Notes under the pieces: generated by a model
The model's input: the letters and a program-made list of their open reading frames with translations, nothing else
The model's database searches: none
What the model was told of the DNA's origin: nothing
Position numbers and translations under genes: made by a program
Part shown: positions 34,010 through 46,639 of the stretch, piece by piece
Numbering within the stretch: position 1 is the stretch's first letter
Layout: each line of letters opens with the position of its first letter
Assembly: GCA_037043015.1 (NCBI GenBank)
Contig: CM073323.1
Location: 6,076,001-6,140,000, forward strand
Source: Bryum argenteum
Taxonomy: Eukaryota; Streptophyta; Bryopsida; Bryales; Bryaceae
Reading direction: 5' to 3'
Length of the DNA: 64,000 bases

Positions 34010-36346
34010 AATATAAAGACTTAGAAGTTAGAACTTAGAAGGTAATACTCGGTCATTCTTGCAATTGTTTGAATCATAATCTAGTCTTTTTTCTAAAAGT
34101 TCTGTATGTGGAATTAATCATATATACTACCTTGGTGACAAAGAAGAACATACATAATACTTTACTTGTTCCATAATGTCTATCGTGCAAGTTGCATGAG
34201 AGAAATTTGAGACAACCCACATGACTTGTAAACTTATTCAGACAAAGAGCAGTATAAGCACAACAATGTCCACTTTTCAAATACACCACGAACCTTCATC
34301 AACAATAATCATCGATTAATATCCCAGATTAAAGAAACTTCTTTTATTTGCCCTACTTGAAATCATGTAGGATGTATATCAATTCAAAATACAAAATTGA
34401 AAACAGGTGGATGTTGCTCACGTATTGGTACAATTGACTGAAAAGGGAAGTTTGTGCATTCTGAAGTGTGGAAGTTGAAACATTTTGCGGATTATGCGGA
34501 GGTTTGTGTGCTACACATGAGGCAGCATGCGCGCACACAATCAATCAGTACTACTGCTTGGGCACCAACTGCATGAAGATTTGAGGATATCGAAGGGGCT
34601 TGAGCATTTGTAAGTTGAGAATGGGAGCTGTTTGCATGATTCTGTACTTGGGTTGTTGACGTACATTGTATGTTGGATCAGGAGGATTCCACGCCACAAT
34701 ATTTTTGTACTTGAGTTCCTTCCTCATGAATTTATTTACCTACCTGTCCGAAATGACCGTAAACGTATAGTACCCAAACGATGTTGTGGATTGAATACCT
34801 TGTTGTGCAATTTCCTACCACTTTATGCGAACTTTCACCTTGACCTCTTATATTTTTCTGTGGCGAGTACAAAAAAAGAAATATACCTATGAGGCTCTTT
34901 TCTCAAACTATCCCAATTAGGAATCAAAGCTCTTGTGATGGAGGCACCAATAGCTCAGTTGTTACATTAGACCATTTACAATTCATCACAATGGACACTT
35001 TGGACGACTTGGCCTTGTGATCGGGTCAATCTAAGCGTGGTGGTTAATAGAACTTGTCCTATGTGTACAATGTGGTGAATTATAGTAACTTGTTCAATGT
35101 GACAACCTTGCTCTAGAGCCTTTTTTTATGGGTTCAACAAGTTTTGCTCGTGGAGAACGGGAGATACTAAATGAATGATTTTAAAAGAATGTACAAAGCA
35201 TGTAGGACGCTGATCTAAATAGAATCATATCTTCCGGATTATTACTGAATTGATTATGAGAATTTGAAATTAGGGACACAGATATGCCCCCATACCAGTT
35301 GCTAAAATCTGGAATCATCACCTTGGAAGTGTTCATCAATCTTTAAAGATCATGATGATTAATTTGTAAAAAAAAAGATACTTACATTGAGCACAACTCT
35401 CCAGAGAGTTCTTAGAAGCGGTATCATATGATATGTGTTTCCAAAAGCGAAACTCACTAGATAAGCTTAACACACAGAATGCATGTTATGTGCAATTTGC
35501 TCAGAAACCGCTTTCTCTTGGTGGCCACGAGCCAACCTCTCAACTTGTCGGCCAAGATTTTTCATACTAACAGCTAAAACGAAGAAAAACTTTTCATATA
35601 ATCTTACTTCCTAAGGTGTGCCACTTCTTACTCATCCTGGGATTTCAAGAAACTAAGCATGATTGAAATGAAGTTGCAACGAGTTCAAGAACGCATGATT
35701 GTGATGTAATGAAATTCAAAGATCGAATTTCAGTAATGCATGATTGATGAGAAACTGCAATTAGTTCAGAAATGTAAGTATGATGACAACTTCACATACA
35801 CTGCAAGTATGGCATTTGAACTAACTATTTATTCAATAAATTAAAGGGACCCTCCAGCATGAAGACGGTCCCTTGTTGAAAGTGCAACTTACAATGCAAC
35901 TCTTACTAGTGGTTCACACTATTCAGGCTCAAGAACACCAAGTTCTCATATTTATTATCAGCTTGCTGGAGCATTGAGACACAGACTGCCCCGCATGCAC
36001 TCAAGAACATGAGCTTAACATGCTGAAAATTGTCATAACAGTAAGTAAGTTAACTACAGGTGACTTTGCAATGTTCAACACTCAAGTAGTGAAATTGGAA
36101 AATTCGTAAATATGTGGCAATTTTGTAAATTGTGGTAGCACTTGGCAACTGGCAAGTTCTGTGAAGGAAACCATTGTTGTGCTCTGAAATGTGCAAGAGT
36201 CAGTGAATTTTAGGACAATTTCATGCTCTGTCACGACTCAGGACTTGTACAGTTCAGTACAAGTACAGTACACGAGAGTCACAGTAGGCAGTTAGGAATC
36301 AAGTATGCCCTGATCCATGATTGATATTCTCTCTGCAGCCCTGGTA
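34010..36346. other. AT-rich sequence without recognised features
   Basis: About 2.3 kb with no plausible gene, RNA gene or clear transposon end. Short open frames at 34074-34289 (-), 34353-34544 (-) and 34632-34892 are unremarkable. Confidence 0.4.
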
Positions 36347-36641
36347 AGGTAGACAGACCTATAACCGACCACTTAAGGATTTTAGCACATGATATTAAGG
36401 TATATATTTTTTTAAAGAATTTTTCATGTGTGCAAACATAAGGTTCTTGTTGAATGCAGAAAGTTTCGTGATTTTATTTGCATTATTCAAATAGTTATAA
36501 TTGTTCAAAGTGAAAAGTTGCTTGGAACCTAAAGCTGATCTCATACTCAAATATACAAATGAGGTACCTCTTTTCTTTCAAAATCTAGGAATTGGGCTAG
36601 ATCGGTTATTGGTCGCCTGTCGGGAATGGGTCTGTCTACCT
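36347..36641 (+). mobile_element. TA-flanked MITE family M, copy A (295 bp)
   Basis: Starts AGGTAGACAGACC and ends GGTCTGTCTACCT, a perfect 13-bp inverted pair. TA lies outside both ends, as for Tc1/mariner-type insertions. Two more copies lie at 62171-62464 and 62804-63096. No coding capacity. Confidence 0.85.
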
Positions 36642-36794
36642 TACTCACTGTAAATAATTATGATAAGTCCCTGAAATGCACGAAACTGTCACCAGTGTCA
36701 TACTAGCATAGAATCATCATCATCCAGAAGCTCCCAGGCTGACCAATTGCCAGAGCTTATGCAAGTATATATATGTTTTTTCCATCTAAGTTAA

Positions 36795-37043
36795 CCCCTA
36801 ACTTTCCTTAAAACTCGAAACGGGTTTTGGAGGTTTACACAGGAGAAAAACTCAGCCAGCTTTGACCATTATAATCTCACAAATGAGGAAGAATGAACGG
36901 TTATTTTTTAGAATGAAAGAAGAATGTCAAGTGAACTTTGAGATCTTACGGTTGAATCTTTCAAATTGAGATTTTTTGAGCTTAATCTAAAGGAAGGTCA
37001 CTTTTTGTGACTTACACCGTTTTGCAACAAGGGAATTTAGGGG
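36795..37043. mobile_element. piggyBac-type MITE, subfamily 2 (249 bp)
   Basis: CCCCTAACTTTCC at the left and GGAATTTAGGGG at the right, with TTAA outside both ends (36791-36794 and 37044-37047). In inverse orientation its interior carries ATTCAACCGTAAGATCT, AACCGTT and ATTTGTGAGAT in the same order as the left 230 bp of the full piggyBac element. It is therefore an internally deleted or rearranged derivative. A close relative lies at 44344-44603. Confidence 0.85.
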
Positions 37044-37047
37044 TTAA

Positions 37048-40000
37048 TGATCAGTATGTAAGTAGCTTGTCTTAGATCCTAGGAACAAGTGTCAATATCT
37101 TATTTAAGATAAGTTTGATTGCTTAATGTCATGTGTTTTTGGGATTGAATTGGGCTCTTTTTAAAATGCATGAGTGTATCTTGAACTTTGAGTTAAAGTG
37201 GTGATGACATATGTACTGACATATTTTGCAATCTCTTGGTGGGTGGAAGCAATCTATGGGCTTCCCACCATTACATAGAATTTGTACTTGTTCATGGTTA
37301 CCAATGTTCAAGGGTGACTGAGGACTCTTTGTGTTGATAATCATTACATGAAAATATACATGTTGTTAACTTTTGTATATATCATGCTCCAACAATCATT
37401 TGATACTTGAAATTTTGGCTCTCCTTGTTCTCTAATAATACCATTCATACTTGGACATTTCTTACACTATTGGAGATAGTCACTCTCGTAACTCAAATGT
37501 GTAATTAGGACATCTGAAATGTGCCCAAGATTGCTTGTAAATCCTCAAACATTCTTGACATCTACCTATTACTAAGTAGAATCTCATAGAAACTTTAAAT
37601 TCTTGAAAAAATTGCTATTTTACTTATCTCCATTTTGTTTTTTCACATGTAAATGAGGAATATTGGCAAGACCTCACCATTAGATTTCTTTACAACAAAG
37701 TTTTTACATGTCTTTTTATTGAAAAAAAGAAGAAAAGAACTAACCCCAATTCCGTTAAAATGGCATTTTTCCGGTAAAATGGCATTATTCCGGTAAAATG
37801 GCACACCTCAACTTTCTGTACTGTAGTTCAAAAACCATGTGATATAACAGAATTTTAATGTGATATTATGGAAAATTAGTGACAATGTATATAGAGAAGT
37901 GATATTACAAAAAAAATTGTGATACTACAGAATATTCCTCCATGTCAGAATATCCTAATGTGATATTTTAAAATATGAATATTCTGACCCTCAAAAAATG
38001 AATATTCTGACCCTCAAAACATTGCTTTTACTTTTCACAGCAACAGAGAAAACTGTTTTTTCCAACTTAGAAGTTAGAACGCTGTGATCTCACAAACGGG
38101 GAGGAATTTCAGTCTAAAACGTTTTGTCCATGATCTTGTACAAGTTCATAACAAGATCATATGGTTACACACTTCAAAATTACCATACAATGAAGAATCT
38201 CACCTTGCATTGAAAGGAGGCATAAATGTGGGTAAAACATGCTTTTGAAACGTTCCAGGAGGTTAACTAGCTCAAGTTACCCCATGTTTATGGAGATTCT
38301 CGAATGTAATGAATATGTTCATTTTATCACATAGAATGGTTCAGTCTGGCTGACACATTCCAGTGGAGTGCACCCGCAGCCAGTGTTTTGTACAGGACCA
38401 CATTGGCGATGACTGAGACGTACTTACCAGAACTGCACCAATGCAGGCTGCGTAGCTCAGATGATGTCTGAGCATCCCTTCCAACATTCTGGGTACCACT
38501 GTACGATGATTGTAACGACAGTGAGCCAGTCTAATTTGCTGGAAGAGGAGGGGTGCGATATTTGTATCAATTGATATTTATATTTGTGGCCGGTGCTGAT
38601 ATTTGCTAAAGCCACTACTTTAGAATACATTATCTGTGCCTGGTCAACAAGACATCATGATCATTGCTCATTCCACCTGTTCAAAAACAGAGCCATCTAC
38701 GCAATCATCTAGTGCTGTGTGAATCAGGTCTGAGCGGGATCAATACTTTGGCGTGATCGAATTGTCTCGATCGATCAGAGGGCAGCGATGGTGCGAAGAA
38801 GAGCTTGCTCCACGCATATGCGCTGGTGCTGCATGAACAACCCCACGCCGCCCCCGCACAATCCTCCGCGGCCCGTGCTGGTGAACACACCCCTGCCGCA
38901 TCCGCCCCCGCCCCACAATCACCACGGCCTCGCCAACGTCGCCTCTGCGCCATTTCATCTTTCCACTTTGAAAACTCCGTGGCCGGCCGGTAGCTTGCCC
39001 ATAATTCTTCTTGTGTAAATTGGTTTAGATACGTACGGTTCATGTTTTTAGCTAGCCCACTTCGACCTTCTGGAAGTCACTTGAAGGAGAATGATGCTGC
39101 TGGATCACCATGAGTCGATCTCCACTTGGATCAGGTGCGTAAGTTCCTTCAATGGATCTTCTGCATGTGCCAGCATTTAAAACTTCATTCAATATATCGT
39201 ATTTCTCTTGAATCATTCAAAATATCATACCTTCTATGATAGTTACTCTTACCTTCGATGAAATGAAGTGATTTTATTCTAGTTTGACGATGTTTGCATG
39301 CATGCACATGTACCGTTCGATCACCACTCAGGATGAGTATGGACAGAACACAGAAACCCAGTTTTGAGTTATTTTATGTATCATTTTGGCGCGCATGGAA
39401 TGAGAATACATGTGAGCTTGCTAAATCCTGTTCGAATTTTCTGTGTGATTCTGTACCCGTTCAGATTTTCTATATATCTTGATACAATAGGCGAAATAAT
39501 CTGGGGTAGTTTCTCTTGTCTTTGTTACTTTCTACTCTAGATTGCACCATCTTGCACTTTCACTACTAACACCATAAGCGCCAAATAACAGGTCGATCGA
39601 ATCGATCTTCAGAAACGAAAGAGACGATTCCGCCACCTCGAAATCTAGATTGAGTTTCCTACTTTGCATAACCCATGCACCAGATACGAGCAATTAAGAA
39701 TTGATAGGATGCGTGCAGTGCCAGATTATGAGGATTATGTGCATTCGGTCAAATCCATCTGTACTGTAGTACTGCGGCGACTGACTTGCAAGCGCCAGTC
39801 AAAGTTAGATTTTCATGTAGTTCAGGCCAGATGATTTAGCTCTATAAAAAGTCACTCGGGTATTTTACAACACAAATCTTGGGAGAGTGAGAGGAAGGAT
39901 GTATTCCATATATTCACGTTTAATACGACATTGAAGTCAAGTCCATAAGCACGGACTTCGTTAAATTAGCTCCGTGAGTTCGAACAAAACTTGTCGAAAC

Positions 40001-40959
40001 CATTCTTGCTCAGAGATTCTGCTATAATCTTGATTCCTCGGTATTGTTTCAAGGGATGTTGAAATTTCATTAAATACAGGTCTGCTCGTAGATTTTTCAT
40101 AGAAATTATCAAACGAACAATCTGTCAAGCTTTCGAATTCCGATCGAATGAGGATCATAATTATGTACTCCGTATAATGTCCTAAATAATATTCTAGAGC
40201 AAGGCAGATGGGGATGATTGTGATTCCTACTCTTGGCTTCTGCAATGGGGTGCTTGCAATCTGTAAGGATCTAGTCAATTCAAAAGATTTTTTTCTTGAA
40301 GTCACAAGGAATCACATAATTATCCTGTAAATGCACTATTAACCAACTTTAAGGTGAAATATTTCGTTATAATGGAAATATTCAAATTATCAATTGAATT
40401 ATAGTTGAGATTGAGTTGAGCTATATGAACCCACAAATTGGGTACTTCACTAAAACTGTACAAAACAACCAATCATTGAAATTTTCAGATGGCCATATCA
40501 TAATCAAATTTTGTCTAAATTGGGTATATGACTATATGAGGTGTTTTTTGACATGTATTCTTTCTTTACACCGAAGGAAATTAGACAAGACACTACTATG
40601 GCTCATTCTATTAACAAGATTGATATATATTTAATTGCGTGAATGAGGAGGTGAAGAAGCTAAGTGATAAACATTCATAATAAATTAGTTCATTATTTTC
40701 ACAAGTTGTGGAGGGCATACTTTTCCTGTGTGCAAATTCCACTGTTCTCAAGATTCTCAAAGTGCTTCATTGTTGGAAGTACAAGTGTTTTATGGAATTT
40801 AAAACAAATGATGCTGGTAAAGGCCAAAATCAAAGAGGTTTTTGTGCAACACATTTACTTTCAAATTGAAGAGCGTCGAAATTATTGAAATTTCAAACAG
40901 TCAACTATTATTTCTTAAACATATTCATGAGCATAATTATGGAATTGACCAAATTACAA
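37048..40959. other. AT-rich sequence, few features
   Basis: Contains a 17-bp tandem repeat (TCCGGTAAAATGGCATT type, three units, about 37,755-37,805); a sequence near 38,075 (AACGCTGTGATCTCACAAAC) resembling the interior of the piggyBac MITEs; a GC-rich patch at 38,760-38,990 with Pro/His-rich open frames on both strands and no recognised family; and a TATA-like TCTATAAAAAGTC near 39,841. No supported gene. Confidence 0.4.
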
Positions 40960-40984
40960 TTTTTGCAACAAGGAGATTTAGGGG
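40960..40984. mobile_element. Solo right end of piggyBac-type MITE subfamily 2
   Basis: TTTTTGCAACAAGGAGATTT then AGGGG, followed by TTAA at 40985-40988. This matches the right ends of the copies at 37.0 and 44.6 kb. No credible left end lies within the expected 250 bp. Confidence 0.5.
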
Positions 40985-41576
40985 TTAAAGGAAAGCGGTT
41001 GTAAGTGCAAGGCATCTGGAGGTTGTAAATGATTGAAGTTTTTCATCACTTCCCATTTGCTGACAGGAGGTAATAGACCAACATATTATTCCCTTACCGC
41101 ATGGGATAGAAGATATTGGGTGGATTTAAGATTGTTAGTATAATTTGAGCATTATGGAAATGATGGTTGGTTAAAACGTTCAAGGGGCTGATACAAATAT
41201 TTGAAATATACAAGTATTTAATTTTTTAGATACACGTATAACTAAAGCATATAAAGAGAGATAGTTTGACAAACACTACCTTACAAATATTGTATTATTT
41301 ATCAGCTACGTTTTTACAATTCCATATTATTGTCATAATTTGGTGAGTGCAAACTAAATTCAAAGCACCGTTATTATTTAAAATTCTTTTGTTAAATTCT
41401 GGATGCGAGCTACATTTAAATTCTCCTTCTTGTTCCAAGGTTATGCAAGAAACAAAAATTGGGCTACATTTGGATGCAATCACAGGATGTGTTTCTAGCA
41501 TGGGAGGGATAGAAGTCACTTTAAAATTATTGTTAAGCTACATTTCCAAGCTTTCATATTCCAAAATTGAATAAGA

Positions 41577-41606
41577 GGGGGGGGGGGGGGGGAATTGGGG
41601 GGGAAT
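41577..41606 (+). repeat. Poly-G tract
   Basis: A run of about 16 G after AATAAGA, then a second G7 run. The flanking AATTTGAATAAGAGGGG at about 41,623-41,640 repeats the context. Such G runs can form quadruplexes and are prone to length error. Confidence 0.8.
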
Positions 41607-41899
41607 TGGAGTGTGGTAGCTCAAATTTGAATAAGAGGGGAAGTCAATGTGGGAAGATTTGGATCCCCCCTCGCCTTCAATCTCCCCTCTTTCTCTACCT
41701 ACTCCGCATATTTTTGGAGTAGGCATATCCAAACATTCTTCGGCACAAACGGGGATTTTGATAACCCCGATATCGAGGACAATGTTGGGATTTGCATTTG
41801 CTAAACCGAGGACCCTTGTTATTTCAAAACAAAGCCAAGTTTAGGACGAAGGGAGGAGAAGAGAAGGGAGAGTTTGTGCAATCTCCTCTCCTCTCCTTT
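41607..41899. other. Short spacer
   Basis: No features seen. Confidence 0.4.
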
Positions 41900-42190
41900 G
41901 CCCCGCTGCACCCGCCTCACGAAAATGGCACCTGCCCTACTCCACCTGCCCCGCTAAAATGACACCTGCCATGCGAAAAGGGCACCTGCCATGGGAAAAT
42001 GGCACCCATCCTCCTAAAATTGCATCCGCCCTACAAGAATTTGCCATGCCGTGCACAAATCTGTTGTGCTATGGAGGAATCCGCCCTGCCTTGCAGAAAC
42101 CTGCCCAGCCATGGAGGAATCTGCCCTGCCATGGAAGAATCCGCCGTGTCGTGGAGGAATTCTTCCTTGCGATGGAGAAACCCATCCTTC
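41900..42190 (+). repeat. Degenerate minisatellite, units of about 17-21 bp
   Basis: Imperfect units such as GAAAATGGCACCTGCCATG and GAGGAATCTGCCCTGCCATG follow each other for about 290 bp, giving open frames in more than one phase. GC-rich compared with the surroundings. Confidence 0.7.
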
Positions 42191-44343
42191 CAATTAGTAA
42201 TCGCCTTGTCATTGGTCCTAAGTGACGCTTATGTGGCAGCCAAGTGGCTAAGTTTTCACCTAAAACCTCGCCAAGTCGTCATTTTTACCTCACCTAAAAG
42301 TCAACAACCGTTTGACGATATCGGGCCAACAAGAGCTCGATCGAGCAGGCAAGGTGGGCCGGCGAGCGGCCTTCCTGCTCGGTTTGACAACCTTGGTTAT
42401 ATGTTGGAAGCAATGTTGGTTTGTATTGGACCGTGTCCGACGTGGATTCTCGGTCTAGGTTGACGTAGAATTTGAATAGTCATATCACACTGTCTCATTC
42501 TATGTCAAGAAATGTAGTTAGCTTATTTAGAGGCTTGTGTGTTTTATTTCTTATTTATTTTATGTTTTATATTTTTGGTGATGTGGATAATGGAGAGTGA
42601 ATTCGTGGTCATATAAGGTCAGTAATTTCAATAACTTCTATGTTAGTATTCAACGTGGAATTTTTTTTTTTTTATTTTTATCTTTTTATCTTTAGAATTT
42701 TTATGTGGAATATTAATTTTAAAGTAGAAAACAAGGAGTCATTTCCTAGTCATTTGCTGTTGAGCACTTCAGTGATATGTTTTATAAAATCCAACGCGGC
42801 TCTTGTGTATGACTTGAAGATAATGACTTGAACACAGTCATTTATTGGAGTCATAAAATGCTCAATTTCTACTTTTCTAGTAGTGTTTTTTGTTATCTTG
42901 CCTACAAATATTTTCATTTTTACAACCCAATTTTTGAACTTTCTCATTGGAGATTTTATCCTTCTCATCCTATTGCTTAACAGGGTTGTCTTCCGCGACT
43001 CATTTTTGGCAATGTTTGTCAAGTTGTCGTGTTCGTTGTGTTTGTCAGGTGTTTGGTACGTTAGACAATTTAGAGGAAATATGCTTGAATATCCAAGAAT
43101 ATGTAGGCATACTCTATAATATACTAAGTATATTCTAGGAATATGGTATATTCTCAAACAAAGGGTCTGTTGTCTCACTTGTTTGTCTGACATGTTGTGT
43201 TCGACCTCGTGTTGAGTTTGCCACACAAGACAACCTTGTTGCTAAATATCATTATCAACAACTCTTTGCTGGACTTGAGTGCTTTCCCGCATTCATAATG
43301 CACCCAATTAAATTTTATGTAAAATGAACATTTGTTTGGAATTCTTACACTTGAAGTTGGTTGTAAACTTACAATGTCTATGTATAGTATCAATTTGGTA
43401 TAGATCCGATATGTTATCTTGTATGTGGAATTGAATGAACATTATGAAATATAGTGATTGTCTTAATAGATTTTATTCAATGAGTTTTATACGTTGTGGA
43501 AGCCATTGTCATAGCAATAGTCCAAGGATATAGTTTCACTTTGTCATAAATTTTGTGCATTTATATATTTGGATTCAATTTGTTGTTAGTTTGCTTCATA
43601 GATTCATTGTTATAATTACAATTCACAATATATGTTCGATCATAGGTAGATTGTTTTGCATGATTGGATTTTGTTTGACATTTTCTCTCTTAAAATAATT
43701 TGGGCTATGTCATTCTATGCGAGGACTATCCCACCTTTCTCGAGGTTTATAGTTAGCTTGTGCCGACCTAGAGTTGCTTTCACTTGCTCATGGTACTCAT
43801 GAAGAATCCCTCATTAATTTTGGAAACAAAGCACAATCCATTCTTCAACATCCCTTAGTAGACCTTGAATCCGCATAGTGAAATTGTACCATAATTCTTA
43901 AATGCTCATCCTATATTGTACTTTAAAGTTACAATCGCACTACGTTAAAACAATTCTCAACAAAAGTAGGACATGAGTCTCAAAAACAACAAAAAAAAGT
44001 ATTATCGATATAGTGAAAACTATATAATGTTAAGAGGTAGAAATACCCGCATCATGCACAAATTCAAAGTCCGTGGGCATTATGTGTTGCCTGCAAGCAA
44101 GCAAGATCGGCTTGCTTTTCCACAGCCTCTTCCAAAATGTATCACTTCATCCCTCCATACATGTGAGTTGTATATCTCTATGAAAGTCTACTTAGACAGC
44201 CAAAAACCTAAGAGGCACACCGCGTAAACTCTACGAGTTTCAGTAATTTTGGAATGTTGTATTTGAGTAAAAAAAATATAAATTAAACAATAAAAATAAA
44301 AATTATAGATCTTTGAAATAGAATCCAACATTGCATGTATTAA
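42191..44343. other. AT-rich sequence without recognised genes
   Basis: Open frames at 42750-43226 (-), 42883-43119 and 43973-44227 show no domain. No transposon ends recognised before the MITE at 44,344. Confidence 0.4.
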
Positions 44344-44603
44344 CGCCCAACTTTCCTTTAAACCCGAAACAGGTTTTGGAGGTTCCCGCAGGAGAAAAAC
44401 TCAGTCAACTTTGACCATTATAATCTCACAACTGAGGAAGAATGAACGGTTCAAATTTGGCATGTGAGAGGAATGTCAAGTGAACTTTGAGATCTTACGG
44501 TTGAATCTTGTAAATAATGTTTAGATTAAGATTTATAAAGCTTAACCTAAAAGAAGGTCAAACTTTGTGACTTAGACTGTTTTGCAACAAGAAAATTTAG
44601 GGG
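44344..44603. mobile_element. piggyBac-type MITE, subfamily 2, second copy (260 bp)
   Basis: TTAA at 44340-44343 and 44604-44607. The body is clearly homologous to 36795-37043 (CCAACTTTCCTT, GGTTTTGGAGGTT, CTTTGACCATTATAATCTCA, GAGATCTTACGGTTGAATCT). The left terminus is changed to CGCCCAACTTTCC while the right keeps TTTAGGGG. Confidence 0.85.
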
Positions 44604-44640
44604 TTAATGACACATTTAACTACTTATGGACTGGAAGCAG

Positions 44641-44720
44641 TCCGGAAGTAAGGCAACGGGGGATTCCCCATACTCATGTGTCCGGAAGTAAGGCAACGGG
44701 GGATTCCCCATACTCATGTG
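44641..44720 (+). repeat. Perfect 40-bp direct tandem repeat (x2)
   Basis: Two identical 40-bp units beginning TCCGGAAGTAAGGCAACGGG. Complete identity implies a recent duplication. Confidence 0.9.
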
Positions 44721-44879
44721 AGTAGGATACAGTGTGAACACAAAAATGTAAATATTTAATTGGTGTAATGATCATTCCACAAAGTTGTATTTCCAAAATT
44801 TGCTCCAGCCTATAATTCGTGAGTGAGTCCGGATCTAATTAAATGTGGCATATTAACGCTAGTTTCTAGCGTAGTTACT

Positions 44880-45072
44880 AATGCCTTGAAGATACTTGAC
44901 ATAGTATCCTCCCAAAGGGCTTTGAGGTACCCATACAACAAGGTCCAAGGACCCCCCACAATAGTTGGGTGGACTATAGTGGTGAGCACCATGCCGGCAT
45001 GGGGAATAGAACCCACGACCTCCTCATTGGGGGCCTAAGCCCTAACCACCAAGCCAAGGCTTGTGGTGCCTT
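44880..45072 (-). mobile_element. tRNA-derived SINE
   Basis: On the minus strand the 5' part reads TGGCTTGGTGG (A box, 45056-45046) and, about 34 bases later, GGTTCTATTCC (B box, 45012-45002). These are the internal RNA polymerase III promoter boxes of a tRNA-like head. The body continues with GGTGCTCACCACTATAGTCC and ACCTTGTTGTATGGGTACCT toward about 44,880. The 3' end and target duplication were not resolved. A diverged fragment lies at 32,990-33,055. Confidence 0.7.
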
Positions 45073-45504
45073 TGTATAATCACAATCAATATGGCTCTTC
45101 AAATAAACTCAAGCTCGGCTTTGTAGTCAAAAATCTTAGCGTACTTTTGCATAAGGTATATTGCTAAAAAATAGAGTGGTACCAAAAATGGAGCTCTCGG
45201 TTTCTTTGCATGTACTGAAAGAAAACATTATGGGGACTCATTTTAGGGCATTATTTTAGAAACACCTTTGATTTCACCTTGAAAATTTCATCATACATTG
45301 TAGAAGAGTCCATTTAACCAATAATTACACTTTGTCTATGCTTCCATTTACTCTCCGCATGCACAAAGAATGCTCACATGATTGTAAATGTCACTACACA
45401 TTTTTGAATTTTGGGCTATAGCTAGCACTCAATTGGAGATTGTTCAACTTTACAGATTCAGAATTTGATCTACACTAACAATTCAGCATCTTACTAATTA
45501 AGAG
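45073..45504. other. AT-rich spacer
   Basis: No features seen. It ends at the left TTAA of the piggyBac element. Confidence 0.4.
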
Positions 45505-46211
45505 TTAACCCCTAAAGGCCCAAGCGTTTTTGCAACCTCCAATCTCAAAATCTGCGATTTTTGACCACATTGTGGAGTTTGGAGTATGGCATAAATTTTT
45601 ATTGTATTCTGGAACATTCAACCGTAAGATCTTGAACCTAACTTCATCCATGATTACCATGTCAAATCTCAACCGTTGGATCTGCACCATTTGTGAGATC
45701 ATAACGTTCAAAGTTGATGCAGAAATTTTTTTGTGGCTTGCCCGAAAGACATAGTCTACTTGGTGCAAAGGGAGACTTGGTGATTGTTACCCTAAACATT
45801 TTGCTAGTATTTTTTTCCATGTTAGAAATCAAGTTGGCCACACCCATGCAAAATTTTAGACACTCATTCCACTTTTTGGACCTTCATACAATTTTTTTTC
45901 TAGAAGGAGGCAAAAAAGTACTCTAAGTGAACAAATTGGGGTTCTAATACAAATCCACCATCAACTTTTTGAATTTTTCAAAAGTGAACGGTGAAAATGT
46001 TCCTTTACACAAATCAGAGTCATGGGGAAAAAAATTTGAAAAAAAGTAAAATCTCAATTATTGACAATTTTGGAGAACATAAACACACATATGCAAATTA
46101 GTAAATGGACGGGCAACAAAGAAGAATGGGAACCCATTCTCAATCTTACGGGCCCATTGCTGGCAATATGGCAGAGCTATGAATAGCCTACTGCCACCAT
46201 AAATACTTTGC

Positions 46212-46616
46212 CTAATATTCTATGTAGATAGCTATGACATGTGTCACTTGCAATAAAGGGAGGGCTTTCTTCCCGTTGCTCCCCACCGTTACTAAGCTCC
46301 CTAAGCTCTTTATAAGTTCCCTATAAAAAGATGATCTGACAAAAAGGCCCACGCTTGCAACGACAAAGTGGATTTGACTGGCACCTTGGGGAGCCACATG
46401 AGGTGGCAGGAATTTCGTGATCTGGAAAGAGCCGAGCTGGAGGAGCTGGCCCGCCTTGCTGCCGTCCCTGGCCACCACTTGTACCGTGCAGTAGGCGCAC
46501 TGATTGAAGCCCCCCCTTTGCGAAGTCGTTCTCCAGGGCACAAAATAGAATTCTCCTAACTGGAGAAAGGACTCCAGGGATTGCCGAACACCTACAAAAT
46601 CACCAAAATTTATCAA
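46212..46616 (-). CDS. Hypothetical open frame inside the piggyBac element
   Basis: A 134-codon frame in a GC-richer patch near the left end, beyond the transposase 3' end. It includes NQCAYCTVQVVARDGSKAG and a later His. A C-x2-C pair of this kind occurs in BED-type zinc fingers of plant transposons, but the rest of the motif is not convincing. It could be a relic of another element. Confidence 0.25.
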   Translation of the reverse strand: MINFGDFVGVRQSLESFLQLGEFYFVPWRTTSQRGGFNQCAYCTVQVVARDGSKAGQLLQLGSFQITKFLPPHVAPQGASQIHFVVASVGLFVRSSFYRELIKSLGSLVTVGSNGKKALPLLQVTHVIAIYIEY

Positions 46617-46639
46617 TTTACAAGAATTCTAATGTAACT

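Noticed and set aside
38705-39043. GC-rich open frames on both strands (Pro/His-rich; Arg/Gly-rich)
   Set aside because: Overlapping frames on opposite strands without recognised motifs. Composition alone explains their length.
39835-39900. Promoter with TATA box (TCTATAAAAAGTC)
   Set aside because: No gene or LTR could be linked to it, and such strings are expected by chance in AT-rich DNA.
46212-46616. BED zinc-finger gene
   Set aside because: Only a C-x2-C pair is visible; the aromatic start and the spaced His/His-Cys end of a BED finger are not convincing.
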